A stretch of DNA of 64,000 nucleotides, from contig DASQUK010000004.1 of assembly GCA_035641315.1 (NCBI GenBank), positions 36,009-100,008 of the forward strand, in the 5' to 3' direction. Position numbers and translations under genes: made by a program. Below, piece by piece: positions 24,393 through 30,911 of this stretch (the first letter of the stretch is position 1; the number at the start of each line of letters is the position of its first letter). This DNA is from DASQUK01 sp035641315. GTDB lineage: Bacteria; Actinomycetota; Acidimicrobiia; Acidimicrobiales; VFJN01. The notes beneath the pieces were generated by a model, which worked only from the letters and a program-made list of their open reading frames with translations, did no database searches and had not been told where the DNA came from.

Positions 24393-24985
24393 TGACCGGC
24401 GACGACGACCAGTCCTTCGAGGTGCGGGTGGCGCAGCGGGCGCCGGGCGGCGACGTCGAGGCACTGCTGAACCGGGTTCGGGAGCTGATCGACGGGGCCC
24501 GCCCGGCGCCGCTGTCGGCGCAGCAGGTCAAGGTCGACCGCGACGAGCTGCTCGACCTCCTGGACCAGGCCATCGAGCGCCTGCCCGAGGAAGTGCGCTC
24601 GGCGCGCTGGCTCATGAAGGACCGGGACGAGTTCCTGGCTCGCACCCGGCGCGAGGCCGACGACATCCTGGCGGCGGCCCGGGGCCAGGCCGAACGCATG
24701 GTGCAGCGCTCCGAGGTCATGAAGGCCGCCCAGGCGAAGGCACGGCGTGTGCTCGAGGACGCCCGGGCCGAGGCGAGCCGGCGCCGCAACGAGGCCGACG
24801 ACTATTGCGACAAGCGCTTGGCACAGTTCGAGACCGTCTTGGAGCGCACCATGGCGGTGGTGACCACCGGGCGCGCCAAGCTGCGCGGCGAGCGCGTCGA
24901 GCGCGACGACACCAACGAAGGAACCACCGCTCCGGGCCCGGAGGCCGACCCCGACTCGGCGTTTTTCGACCAAGACCGGGTATAA
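24392..24985 (+). CDS. SepIVA-like coiled-coil cell-division/septum protein
   Basis: 197 aa, mostly charged alpha-helix. Residues about 25-55 are a DivIVA-like segment (VDRDELLDLLDQAIERLPEE); residues about 70-155 form a long coiled coil (TRREADDILAAARGQAERMV and similar heptads). The position between coaD and DUF177-rpmF matches mycobacterial Rv2927c, named SepIVA, a DivIVA-domain septation protein. Orthology is inferred from synteny and helix pattern, not alignment. ATG at 24392 overlaps the coaD stop; GTG at 24389 is an equal alternative. The acidic tail EADPDSAFFDQD is probably disordered. Confidence 0.75.
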   Translation: MTGDDDQSFEVRVAQRAPGGDVEALLNRVRELIDGARPAPLSAQQVKVDRDELLDLLDQAIERLPEEVRSARWLMKDRDEFLARTRREADDILAAARGQAERMVQRSEVMKAAQAKARRVLEDARAEASRRRNEADDYCDKRLAQFETVLERTMAVVTTGRAKLRGERVERDDTNEGTTAPGPEADPDSAFFDQDRV

Positions 24986-24995
24986 GGGGCGCGAG

Positions 24996-25544
24996 ATGTC
25001 GCGTCGGTTCGTCGTGTCCACCGCGGAGCTGTTCCGCCACCCGGGCACTCGCCAGCACGTGTCGCTCAGCGGGGGGGTGCCGGGCGTGGCGCTGTCCACG
25101 TCGCGCCTGACCGACGACGACGTGGACGCCGATCTCACGCTCGAGGCGCAAGGGTCGACGCTGATCGCCACGGGCCGGGTGTTCGGCCGCTGGACGGGCG
25201 AGTGCCGGCGCTGCCTGGGGGCCACGGGTGGGGAGCTCGTCGTCGATCTGCGGGAGATCTTCGAGCCCGATCCCGTCGAGGGCGAGACCTATCCGCTCGG
25301 TGTGGACCACGTGGACCTCGAGCCCGCCCTGCGGGAGGCGCTGGCCCTGGCGCTGCCACTGGCGCCGCTGTGCGACGAGGCGTGCCCCGGCCCCGACCCC
25401 GAGGACCATCCCGTCACGGTCGAAGGCGAGTCCCAGGGGGACGAGGGCGATGAAGGCGGCGGCAACGGTGCGAACGGCACCAACGGGCGCGTGCCCGCCG
25501 ATCCCCGCTGGTCCGCGCTCGACGCCCTGCGTTTCGACCGGTAG
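24996..25544 (+). CDS. DUF177 (YceD-like) protein
   Basis: 182 aa. N-terminal RRFVVSTAELFRHPGTRQHV, the Cys pair in WTGECRRCLGAT, EIFEPDPVEGE and the CDEACPGP motif are typical of DUF177, whose four Cys may bind zinc. In bacteria and plastids the family is linked to 23S rRNA accumulation and is nearly always upstream of rpmF, as here. A Gly/Asn/Glu-rich low-complexity insert (about residues 148-165) precedes the conserved PRWSALDALRFD tail. ATG start 10 nt after the SepIVA-like gene. Confidence 0.9.
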   Translation: MSRRFVVSTAELFRHPGTRQHVSLSGGVPGVALSTSRLTDDDVDADLTLEAQGSTLIATGRVFGRWTGECRRCLGATGGELVVDLREIFEPDPVEGETYPLGVDHVDLEPALREALALALPLAPLCDEACPGPDPEDHPVTVEGESQGDEGDEGGGNGANGTNGRVPADPRWSALDALRFDR

Positions 25545-25569
25545 TTGCGTCGAGTCAGGGACGGCCCGC

Positions 25570-25575
25570 TAGGCT
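25570..25575 (+). promoter_or_regulatory. Candidate rpmF -10 box (TAGGCT)
   Basis: TAGGCT ends 10 nt before the rpmF ATG; no Shine-Dalgarno. It is one of several TANGCT boxes in the window. Confidence 0.35.
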
Positions 25576-25585
25576 TCTCGCTTCC

Positions 25586-25765
25586 ATGGCCGTCCCCAAG
25601 AAGAAGACCTCCAAGGCCAAGAGCCGCAGCCGCCGTGCCAGCGCCTGGCGCCTCGAGCGCCCGGCGCGCAGCGTCTGCCCGCGCTGCCGGGCCGTGAAGC
25701 TGCCGCACGTGGTGTGCGGCAACTGCGGCTGGTACGGCGGCCGCGTGGCCGTCGAGGTCGACTGA
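25586..25765 (+). CDS. rpmF: Large ribosomal subunit protein bL32 (zinc-containing form)
   Basis: 59 aa. AVPKKKTSKAKSRSRRASAW is the diagnostic N-terminus. CPRCRAVKLPHVVCGNCGWY supplies four Cys in a zinc ribbon, so this is the zinc-binding paralogue. It follows DUF177 and precedes plsX, the standard order in many bacteria. The ATG has a TAGGCT box 10 nt upstream and no Shine-Dalgarno. Confidence 0.96.
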   Translation: MAVPKKKTSKAKSRSRRASAWRLERPARSVCPRCRAVKLPHVVCGNCGWYGGRVAVEVD

Positions 25766-25806
25766 GCCCTCCCGTACCCCGGAGCGGGCTCGCCTCGGGC
25801 GCTCAC

Positions 25807-26787
25807 ATGCTGCCGATCGCCATCGACGCCATGGGCGGCGACCATGCCCCCGGCGCCATCGTCGAGGGCGCCCAGCGCGCCGCGGCGGAGCTCGGTGTGC
25901 CGGTCATGCTGGTGGGACGCCCCGACGACGTCGATCCGCTGCGCGGCGACCTCGAGCTGGTGGCCGCGTCGCAGGTGATCGGCATGGACGACGATCCCGG
26001 CTCCAGCGTGCGCACGATGAAGGACTCGTCGCTGGTGCGGGCCGCCGAGGCCGTGCGTGACGGCCGGGCCTCGGCCATGGTGTCGGCCGGCAACACCGGT
26101 GCCTCGATGGCCTCGGCGCTGCTGCGGATGGGGCGGATCAAGGGGGTGGCCCGACCGGCGATCGCCACGCCGATCCCGGTCCCGGGCTCGACGCCGACGG
26201 TGCTGCTCGACGCCGGCGCCAACGCCGAGTGCCAGCCCCAGTGGCTGGTGCAGTTCGCCCTGATGGGCGCGGTCTTCTCCCGCGAGCGCTACGGCATCGC
26301 CGAGCCCCGGGTCGGCCTGCTGTCGATCGGTGAGGAGTCCACCAAGGGCAACCCGCTGGTCAAGGAGGCCCATGCGCTGCTGGTGGAGGCGGGAGCCCTC
26401 GACCGCGCCGGCGCCAGCTTCGTCGGCAACGTCGAGGGCCGCGACATCATGACCTCCGCGGTCGACGTGGTCGTCACCGACGGCTTCACCGGCAACGTGG
26501 CCCTCAAGACGCTGGAGGGCGGGATGCGCTCCCTGGTCACCGCCGTGATCGAGGGCCTGAGCGCTACCGACGTGGCCGATACCGCCCTCGGTGCCCTGCT
26601 GCCGCTCTACAACACGCTCGATCCCGACCGGACCGGGGGCGCCATGCTCCTGGGTGTGGACGGTGTGTGCATCATCAGCCACGGATCGTCGTCTGCGACC
26701 GCCATCGTCAACGCCGCCCGAGTCGCCGGCGAGATGGTCGAGGCCGACATCGTGGAGCGGCTGCGGTCCGCGATCGCCGCCGCCTGA
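25807..26787 (+). CDS. plsX: Phosphate acyltransferase PlsX
   Basis: 326 aa peripheral membrane enzyme making acyl-phosphate from acyl-ACP for PlsY in phospholipid synthesis. Seen: PIAIDAMGGDHAPGAIVEGA at the N-terminus, MKDSSLVRAAEAV, VSAGNTGASMASAL, LGLLSIG-like VGLLSIGEESTKGN, FVGNVEGRD and VTDGFTGNVALKT. ATG at 25807 starts two residues before the conserved IAIDAMGGD. Lies in the rpmF-plsX-acpP-rnc cluster and connects to FakA through the shared acyl-phosphate product. Confidence 0.96.
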   Translation: MLPIAIDAMGGDHAPGAIVEGAQRAAAELGVPVMLVGRPDDVDPLRGDLELVAASQVIGMDDDPGSSVRTMKDSSLVRAAEAVRDGRASAMVSAGNTGASMASALLRMGRIKGVARPAIATPIPVPGSTPTVLLDAGANAECQPQWLVQFALMGAVFSRERYGIAEPRVGLLSIGEESTKGNPLVKEAHALLVEAGALDRAGASFVGNVEGRDIMTSAVDVVVTDGFTGNVALKTLEGGMRSLVTAVIEGLSATDVADTALGALLPLYNTLDPDRTGGAMLLGVDGVCIISHGSSSATAIVNAARVAGEMVEADIVERLRSAIAAA

Positions 26788-26833
26788 AGCCGATTGCGCT
26801 ACGTCTTCACAAGCGCACAAACGTCGGCCCCGG

Positions 26834-26839
26834 TAAGCT
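26834..26839 (+). promoter_or_regulatory. Candidate acpP -10 box (TAAGCT)
   Basis: CCGGTAAGCT, the same extended -10 pattern as ftsY, rpsB and proS. It lies 36 nt before the GTG of acpP, giving a short leader that holds an AGGAG ribosome-binding site. Confidence 0.4.
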
Positions 26840-26875
26840 GCCCGCGTTCTACCCGAGACCAGGAGTACATCCGTC

Positions 26876-27163
26876 GTGCCCGCCGAGACCCACGTCGAGC
26901 GCAGTCCCCTCGATCGCGAACAGGTCTTCGACCTGATCCGCGACCGCTTGGCCGACATCCTCGAGGTCGAGCCGTCCACCATCCACGAGGGCGACTCGTT
27001 CACCGACGACCTCGACGCCGATTCGCTGGCCCTCATCGAGCTGGCCGAGGCGCTCGAGGAGGAGCTGGGGGAGCGCAGCGTCGGCTTCCGCATCGAGGAC
27101 GAAGACCTCGAGGACATCAAGACGGTGCGCGACGCCGTCGACTACGTCCTCGCCCGACTGTAG
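26876..27163 (+). CDS. acpP: Acyl carrier protein
   Basis: 95 aa, slightly longer than the usual 78-85. The phosphopantetheine attachment motif DDLDADSLALIEL (Ser of DSL at about residue 44) is followed by the acidic helix EALEEELGERSVGFRI and the closing TVRDAVDYVLARL. It carries growing fatty-acyl chains for FAS II. GTG start with AGGAG upstream; the N-terminal ~12 residues (PAETHVERSPLD) are an unconserved extension. rnc follows directly. Confidence 0.94.
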   Translation: MPAETHVERSPLDREQVFDLIRDRLADILEVEPSTIHEGDSFTDDLDADSLALIELAEALEEELGERSVGFRIEDEDLEDIKTVRDAVDYVLARL

Positions 27164-27242
27164 GGCCACGACCATCTCGCTCCCCGTTCTACGGCTCGAC
27201 GACCTCGCCCGTCGTCTCGGCGTCCGCCTGGACGACGCCGAT

Positions 27243-27890
27243 GTGCTGGCGCCAGCGCTCGTCCACCGGTCGTGGTGCGCAGAGAACCCCGGGTACGAGT
27301 CCAACGAGCGGCTGGAGTTCCTGGGCGACGCCGTGCTCGGCCTGATCGTCACCGATCACGCCTTCCACGCCTACACCAGCCTCAGCGAGGGTGAGCTGAC
27401 CGACGTCCGCAAGGCGGTCGTCAACGCCGTCACCCTTGCGGAGGTGGCCGACGAGCTGGACCTCGGCGACTACCTGCTGCTCGGCAAGGGCGAGGAGCAG
27501 TCGGGCGGGCGGGAGAAGCCCTCGATCCTGGCCGACGCGCTCGAGGCGGTGCTCGGCGCCGTGTACGTCTCGGCGGGCATGGACGAGGCCCACGACCTGG
27601 TGCTGCGGCTGGTGGGCGAGCGGGTCGCCGAGGCGCATGCCGGTGGGCCCGGGGGACAGGACTACAAGAGCCGCCTGCAGGAGCTGACTGCCCGGCACTT
27701 CGACGAGGCACCGCACTACGAGACCCTCGCCGAGGGGCCCGACCACGCCCGGCGCTTCCACGTGACCGTGGCCGTCGCCGGCGTTGCCCGCGGCACGGGC
27801 GACGGGCGCTCGAAGAAGCAAGCCGAGCAGGTGGCGGCCCGCGACGCCTACGCCACGTTGCTGGCCGAGCTGGAGAGCGACTATGCCTGA
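27243..27890 (+). CDS. rnc: Ribonuclease III (start uncertain)
   Basis: Double-stranded RNA endonuclease for rRNA processing. RNase III signature NERLEFLGDAVLGLIV with catalytic Glu/Asp, LADALEAVLGAVYVSAG, then a C-terminal dsRBD (DYKSRLQELTARHF, GRSKKQAEQVAARDA). The listed GTG omits part of helix 1: upstream codons in the same open frame read LARRLGVRLDDAD back to about 27170, with no ATG, GTG or TTG in them. A rare start (for example ATC at 27174 or CTG at 27228) or this short form must be used. The stop overlaps mutM by 8 nt. Confidence 0.92.
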   Translation: MLAPALVHRSWCAENPGYESNERLEFLGDAVLGLIVTDHAFHAYTSLSEGELTDVRKAVVNAVTLAEVADELDLGDYLLLGKGEEQSGGREKPSILADALEAVLGAVYVSAGMDEAHDLVLRLVGERVAEAHAGGPGGQDYKSRLQELTARHFDEAPHYETLAEGPDHARRFHVTVAVAGVARGTGDGRSKKQAEQVAARDAYATLLAELESDYA

Positions 27891-28722
27891 GCTGCCCGAG
27901 ATCGAGACCGTGCGCCGCGGTCTCGAGCGCGAGACGGTCGGGCGCCGGGTCCGTTCGGTCGACGTGCCGGTGGCCAAGGCGACCCAGCGCAACGGCTCCC
28001 GCAAGGCGTTCCAGGCGCGGCTGGAGGGCGCCAAGATCCGCAACGTCGACCGCCGCGGCTCGCTGCTGGTGCAGGCACTCGACACCGGCGAGCTGCTGGT
28101 GTTCGACGTCGGCGAGACCGGCCAGCTGCTGCGGGCCGCACCCAAGGACGAGCCGCCCAAGGACCTGCTGCTGTCGATCACCTTCACCCAGGGCGGGCAG
28201 CTGCGCCTGTCCGATCCCGAGGCCAAGGCCGAGGCGTTCGTGGTGACGCCGGAGCTGCTGCTGGAGGAGGTGCCGGCGCTGGCCGAGCTGGGGCTCGATC
28301 CCGTCGCTGCGCCGGTGTCGTGGACCGCCTTTGCCCAGTCGCTGGTGAACCGCCGGAGGGAGAAGCTGCGCTCGGTGCTGCTCGACCCCACGTTCGTCGT
28401 GGGCCTGGGTGGGCTGTACGCCGACGAGATCCTGTACGACGCCGGCCTGCGCCCCGATCGCGAGGTGTCGACCACGTCGACGATGGAGATCCGCCGGCTC
28501 TACCGGTCGCTGGTCGAGATCCTGCACGAGGCGACCAAGCACCACGGCACGTCCACCGACGACCACCGGTTCACCGATCTGCACGGCAAGCCCGGCAGCT
28601 ACCAGGACGCGCTCCAGGTCTGGGGCCGCGACGGCGAGCCCTGCCGGCGCTGCCGGGGCACGATCACCAAGCTCCGCAGCGGCGGCAAGGTGACCTACTG
28701 GTGCCCGAGCTGCCAGGTGTAG
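27883..28722 (+). CDS. Fpg/MutM-like DNA glycosylase with altered signature residues
   Basis: 279 aa. The N-terminus PELPEIETVRRGLE (catalytic Pro, Glu), the H2TH region with LLDPTFVVGLGGLYADEIL, the HGKPGSY and LQVWGRDGEPC segments and a C-terminal zinc finger (CRRC, CPSC) place it in the Fpg/Nei family at the usual mutM position after rnc. Against E. coli Fpg by eye, the RRxKYLLL Lys is Ser (DRRGSLLV), HLGMSG is DVGETG, DPRRFG is DPEAKA and GVGNIY is GLGGLY. Lys57 and the Met74/Arg109/Phe111 void-filling set therefore appear missing. It may have a different lesion preference. Confidence 0.85.
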   Translation: MPELPEIETVRRGLERETVGRRVRSVDVPVAKATQRNGSRKAFQARLEGAKIRNVDRRGSLLVQALDTGELLVFDVGETGQLLRAAPKDEPPKDLLLSITFTQGGQLRLSDPEAKAEAFVVTPELLLEEVPALAELGLDPVAAPVSWTAFAQSLVNRRREKLRSVLLDPTFVVGLGGLYADEILYDAGLRPDREVSTTSTMEIRRLYRSLVEILHEATKHHGTSTDDHRFTDLHGKPGSYQDALQVWGRDGEPCRRCRGTITKLRSGGKVTYWCPSCQV

Positions 28723-28736
28723 GCGAGCGTCACCTG

Positions 28737-28764
28737 GGTCGTATAAAGGTACTATCATACGACC
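28737..28764 (+). promoter_or_regulatory. vapBC promoter-operator palindrome
   Basis: Perfect 8-bp inverted repeat GGTCGTAT (28737-28744) and ATACGACC (28757-28764) flanking a 12-nt centre that holds a TACTAT -10 box (28750-28755). The right arm abuts the antitoxin ATG at 28765, leaving no room for a Shine-Dalgarno, so the mRNA is probably leaderless. Operator autoregulation by the antitoxin complex is inferred. Confidence 0.6.
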
Positions 28765-29049
28765 ATGCCCAAAGAGAAGGTGACGCTGACGCTGGACAGC
28801 GACCGGCTCAACGAGCTTCGCGTCCTTGTGGGCGGGAGGAGTCTGTCCACGACGGTAGACAGCGCGGTCGCCGCCTATCTCGCGAGGGTCCGTCACCTCG
28901 CGGCCGTCGACCAGTGGCTTGCCGAGCTCGAGCGGGAGCACGGCCCGATACCGCCCGAGACGTTGGAGTGGGCGGCACAGGTCGTCGAGCGGTGGATGCC
29001 GGGTGGCGCCTCGACCCCCTCAACCTCGTCGGCGCGCCCGGCTGGCTGA
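28765..29049 (+). CDS. vapB: Antitoxin, VapB-like (ribbon-helix-helix)
   Basis: 94 aa. The N-terminal PKEKVTLTLDSDRLNELRVL and LSTTVDSAVAAYLARVRHLA fit a ribbon-helix-helix DNA-binding domain; the C-terminal half (DQWLAELEREHGPIPPETLE) would wrap the toxin. It overlaps the PIN toxin start by 1 nt (TGATG) and is preceded by a palindrome overlapping its promoter, the standard layout of an autoregulated type II module. The module is wedged between mutM and smc, where most relatives lack it, suggesting horizontal gain. Confidence 0.75.
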   Translation: MPKEKVTLTLDSDRLNELRVLVGGRSLSTTVDSAVAAYLARVRHLAAVDQWLAELEREHGPIPPETLEWAAQVVERWMPGGASTPSTSSARPAG

Positions 29050-29456
29050 TGCTCCTGCTCGACAGCGAGGCCATCTCCGCGGTGGCCCAGGGTCCGCGTC
29101 GACGGCGCGACCGCGTGCGTGCACTCATGGCACTGATGCGGGCTCGCGAGCTCCCAGTGGGCACGGTCGCCGCCGTGCTTGCCGAGGTTGTCCGCGGGCA
29201 CCCACGAGACGCCGGGGTGTTCGCCGGCCTGCGCCGTGAGCGGGTGCAGGTCCATCCAGTCGACACACGTGTGGGCGTTCGAGCGGGTCAGTTGCTCGGA
29301 GCCGTCGGGGCAGGATCCGACCTGGCGGTCGACGCCTTCGTCGTCGCCGTAGCCGACCTCCAAGGTGGGGCCGTCGTGGCCACCGTCGACCCGTCCGACA
29401 TGCGGCGCCTTGCCTCGCATGCGACCAGTGTCGAGGTCGCCAACCTCGAGGAGTGA
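29049..29456 (+). CDS. vapC: PIN-domain toxin, VapC-like ribonuclease
   Basis: 135 aa PIN domain. Four acidic positions fit the Mg-binding site: Asp5 (LLLDSEAIS), Glu46 (VLAEVVRG), Asp95 (AVDAFVVAVA) and Asp114 or Asp117 (ATVDPSDM). VapC toxins cleave tRNA or rRNA when freed from VapB. The ATG overlaps the antitoxin stop, so translation is coupled. The target RNA cannot be told. Confidence 0.75.
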   Translation: MLLLDSEAISAVAQGPRRRRDRVRALMALMRARELPVGTVAAVLAEVVRGHPRDAGVFAGLRRERVQVHPVDTRVGVRAGQLLGAVGAGSDLAVDAFVVAVADLQGGAVVATVDPSDMRRLASHATSVEVANLEE

Positions 29457-29487
29457 CCTGCTCGCAGGGCGCTATCGCCAGCCTCGC

Positions 29488-29516
29488 TTGACACTTTAGA
29501 AAGCCTGTACTTTAGT
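29488..29516 (+). promoter_or_regulatory. Promoter with ACTTTAG direct repeats for the TIGR03086-ArsR-SRPBCC operon
   Basis: TTGACA (29488-29493), 17-nt spacer, TTTAGT (29511-29516), then 6 nt to the ATG at 29523: a likely leaderless promoter. ACTTTAG occurs at 29493-29499 and again at 29509-29515, 16 bp apart, covering both promoter boxes. These are candidate binding sites for the ArsR-family repressor encoded two genes on (inference). Confidence 0.55.
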
Positions 29517-29522
29517 AAGTGC

Positions 29523-30095
29523 ATGGACCAAGCCACCCTGAAGGCGGCGTGCGCCTCGACCGATCGGATCGTCGAGCGGGTGACACGCGATCAGCGCGAG
29601 CTCCCGACCCCGTGCAGCGAGTGGAACGTGCGGGAGCTGTCGAACCACCTTCTCGGCACGCTCGTGCTGGGCCAGGCCCTGCTGGCCGACACCAACCCGT
29701 CGGTCGAGGTCGCCCCGGGTGCCCTCCCCGGCTCCGACCTCGTCGGCGACGCACCGCTCGAGGCCTACCGCGCCGGGGTCGAGTCGCTGCTCGCCGCCGC
29801 CACCGGCGACGCCGTGACCCGCGTGCACACGACCCCGTTGGGCGACATGCCGGGGCCGGTGCTGGCCGGGTTCACGGCGTTGGACGTCTTCGTCCACGGG
29901 TGGGACCTCGCCAAGGCGACGGGCCAGGATCCGTCATGGGACGACGAGCTGGCCGAGCAGATCCTCGGTTTCGCCCGCCAGACGATCAGTGACGACGCGG
30001 GGACCCGCGCGCCCCGCATCGGCCCCGAGGTCCCGTGTGCGGCCGACGCGCCGGCCACCCAGCGGCTGGTGGCCTTCCTCGGTCGCAACCCGTGA
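29523..30095 (+). CDS. TIGR03086-family metal-binding (DinB/mycothiol-type) protein
   Basis: 190 aa four-helix DinB/MDMPI-like fold. TPCSEWNVRELSNHLLGTLV supplies the first His ligand, and TALDVFVHGWDLAKATG the second metal site; the N-terminal helix has LKAACASTDRIVERV. Family members are thought to be mycothiol-dependent transferases or isomerases; the substrate is unknown. First gene of a three-gene operon with 4-nt overlaps: this protein, an ArsR repressor and an SRPBCC protein. The start is fixed by the promoter placed 6 nt upstream. Confidence 0.88.
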   Translation: MDQATLKAACASTDRIVERVTRDQRELPTPCSEWNVRELSNHLLGTLVLGQALLADTNPSVEVAPGALPGSDLVGDAPLEAYRAGVESLLAAATGDAVTRVHTTPLGDMPGPVLAGFTALDVFVHGWDLAKATGQDPSWDDELAEQILGFARQTISDDAGTRAPRIGPEVPCAADAPATQRLVAFLGRNP

Positions 30096-30415
30096 CGCCC
30101 GACGCCGTCCTGCGGGCGCTCGCCGAACCCAACCGGCGGCGCATCCTCACCCTCGTCCGGGACGGCGAGCTACCCGCCGGCGAGATCGCCGAGCACTTCG
30201 ACATCACGCCGCAGGCGGTCTCGCAGCACCTCAAGACCCTCAAGGGCGCCGGCATCCTCGCCGAACGCCGCGAGGGCACGAGGCGGCTGTACTCGGTCCG
30301 CCCGGAGGCCATCGAGTCGGTGCGATCGTTCCTGGAGGACGTTTGGCCGTCGTCGCTGGCCCGCCTGAAGGACACGGTGGAGAGCCGGCACGAGTCCCGG
30401 TCCCGACACCGATGA
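30092..30415 (+). CDS. ArsR-family transcriptional repressor
   Basis: 107 aa winged-helix protein. AVLRALAEPNRRRILTLVRD is the classic ArsR helix 1, AGEIAEHFDITPQAVSQHLK the HTH and EGTRRLYSVRPEA the wing. No metal-binding Cys box is present, matching the SdpR-like subgroup that pairs with SRPBCC proteins. GTG at 30092 overlaps the upstream stop (GTGA). It probably represses its own operon through the ACTTTAG repeats. Confidence 0.9.
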   Translation: MTPDAVLRALAEPNRRRILTLVRDGELPAGEIAEHFDITPQAVSQHLKTLKGAGILAERREGTRRLYSVRPEAIESVRSFLEDVWPSSLARLKDTVESRHESRSRHR

Positions 30416-30843
30416 GCGACGACTACTCGACGTCGATCCGCATCGGCACCAAGCCCGAGGACGTCTTCCCGTACCTGGCCGACGCCTCGCTGATGGTCCG
30501 GTGGATGGGCGACTGGGCCGAGCTCGACCCGACGCCGGGCGGTCGCTTCGTCGTCGACATCACGGGCGTGCCGATCCGCGGTCGCTTCGTCGTGGTCGAG
30601 CCACCCCATCGCCTCGTCTTCACCTGGGGCGCAGCCGGCAGCGAGGTCCTGCCACCGGGATCGACCACGGTCGAGATCAGCCTCCAGGCCGATGGCGACG
30701 AGACCGTCCTCGAGCTCGTCCATCGTGATCTCCCACCCGAGGAGGCGCCCAAGCACGACGTCGGTTGGGCACATTTCCTACCGCGCCTGGCCGTCGCGGC
30801 AAGCGGCGGCGATGCCGGGCCCGACGAGTGGGCGGCGCAGTAG
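30412..30843 (+). CDS. SRPBCC/AHSA1-domain protein
   Basis: 143 aa. The START/Bet v1-like fold shows TSIRIGTKPEDVFPYLAD, ASLMVRWMGDWAELDPTPGG, FVVVEPPHRLVFTWG and LELVHRDLPPEE, all standard AHSA1 landmarks. These domains bind hydrophobic ligands; ArsR-SRPBCC pairs are frequent and the SRPBCC protein is often the effector or regulated function. ATG overlaps the ArsR stop by 4 nt. It ends 68 nt before smc. Confidence 0.9.
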   Translation: MSDDYSTSIRIGTKPEDVFPYLADASLMVRWMGDWAELDPTPGGRFVVDITGVPIRGRFVVVEPPHRLVFTWGAAGSEVLPPGSTTVEISLQADGDETVLELVHRDLPPEEAPKHDVGWAHFLPRLAVAASGGDAGPDEWAAQ

Positions 30844-30896
30844 GGCTCGCGGGAAGGCCGCCGACCCGCATCCGCAACGCCGACCCGGCCGCCACG

Positions 30897-30902
30897 TAGC
30901 CT
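30897..30902 (+). promoter_or_regulatory. Candidate smc -10 box (TAGCCT)
   Basis: TAGCCT ends 9 nt before the smc ATG with no Shine-Dalgarno in between; leaderless or very short leader. Confidence 0.3.
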
Positions 30903-30911
30903 GACCCTTCG

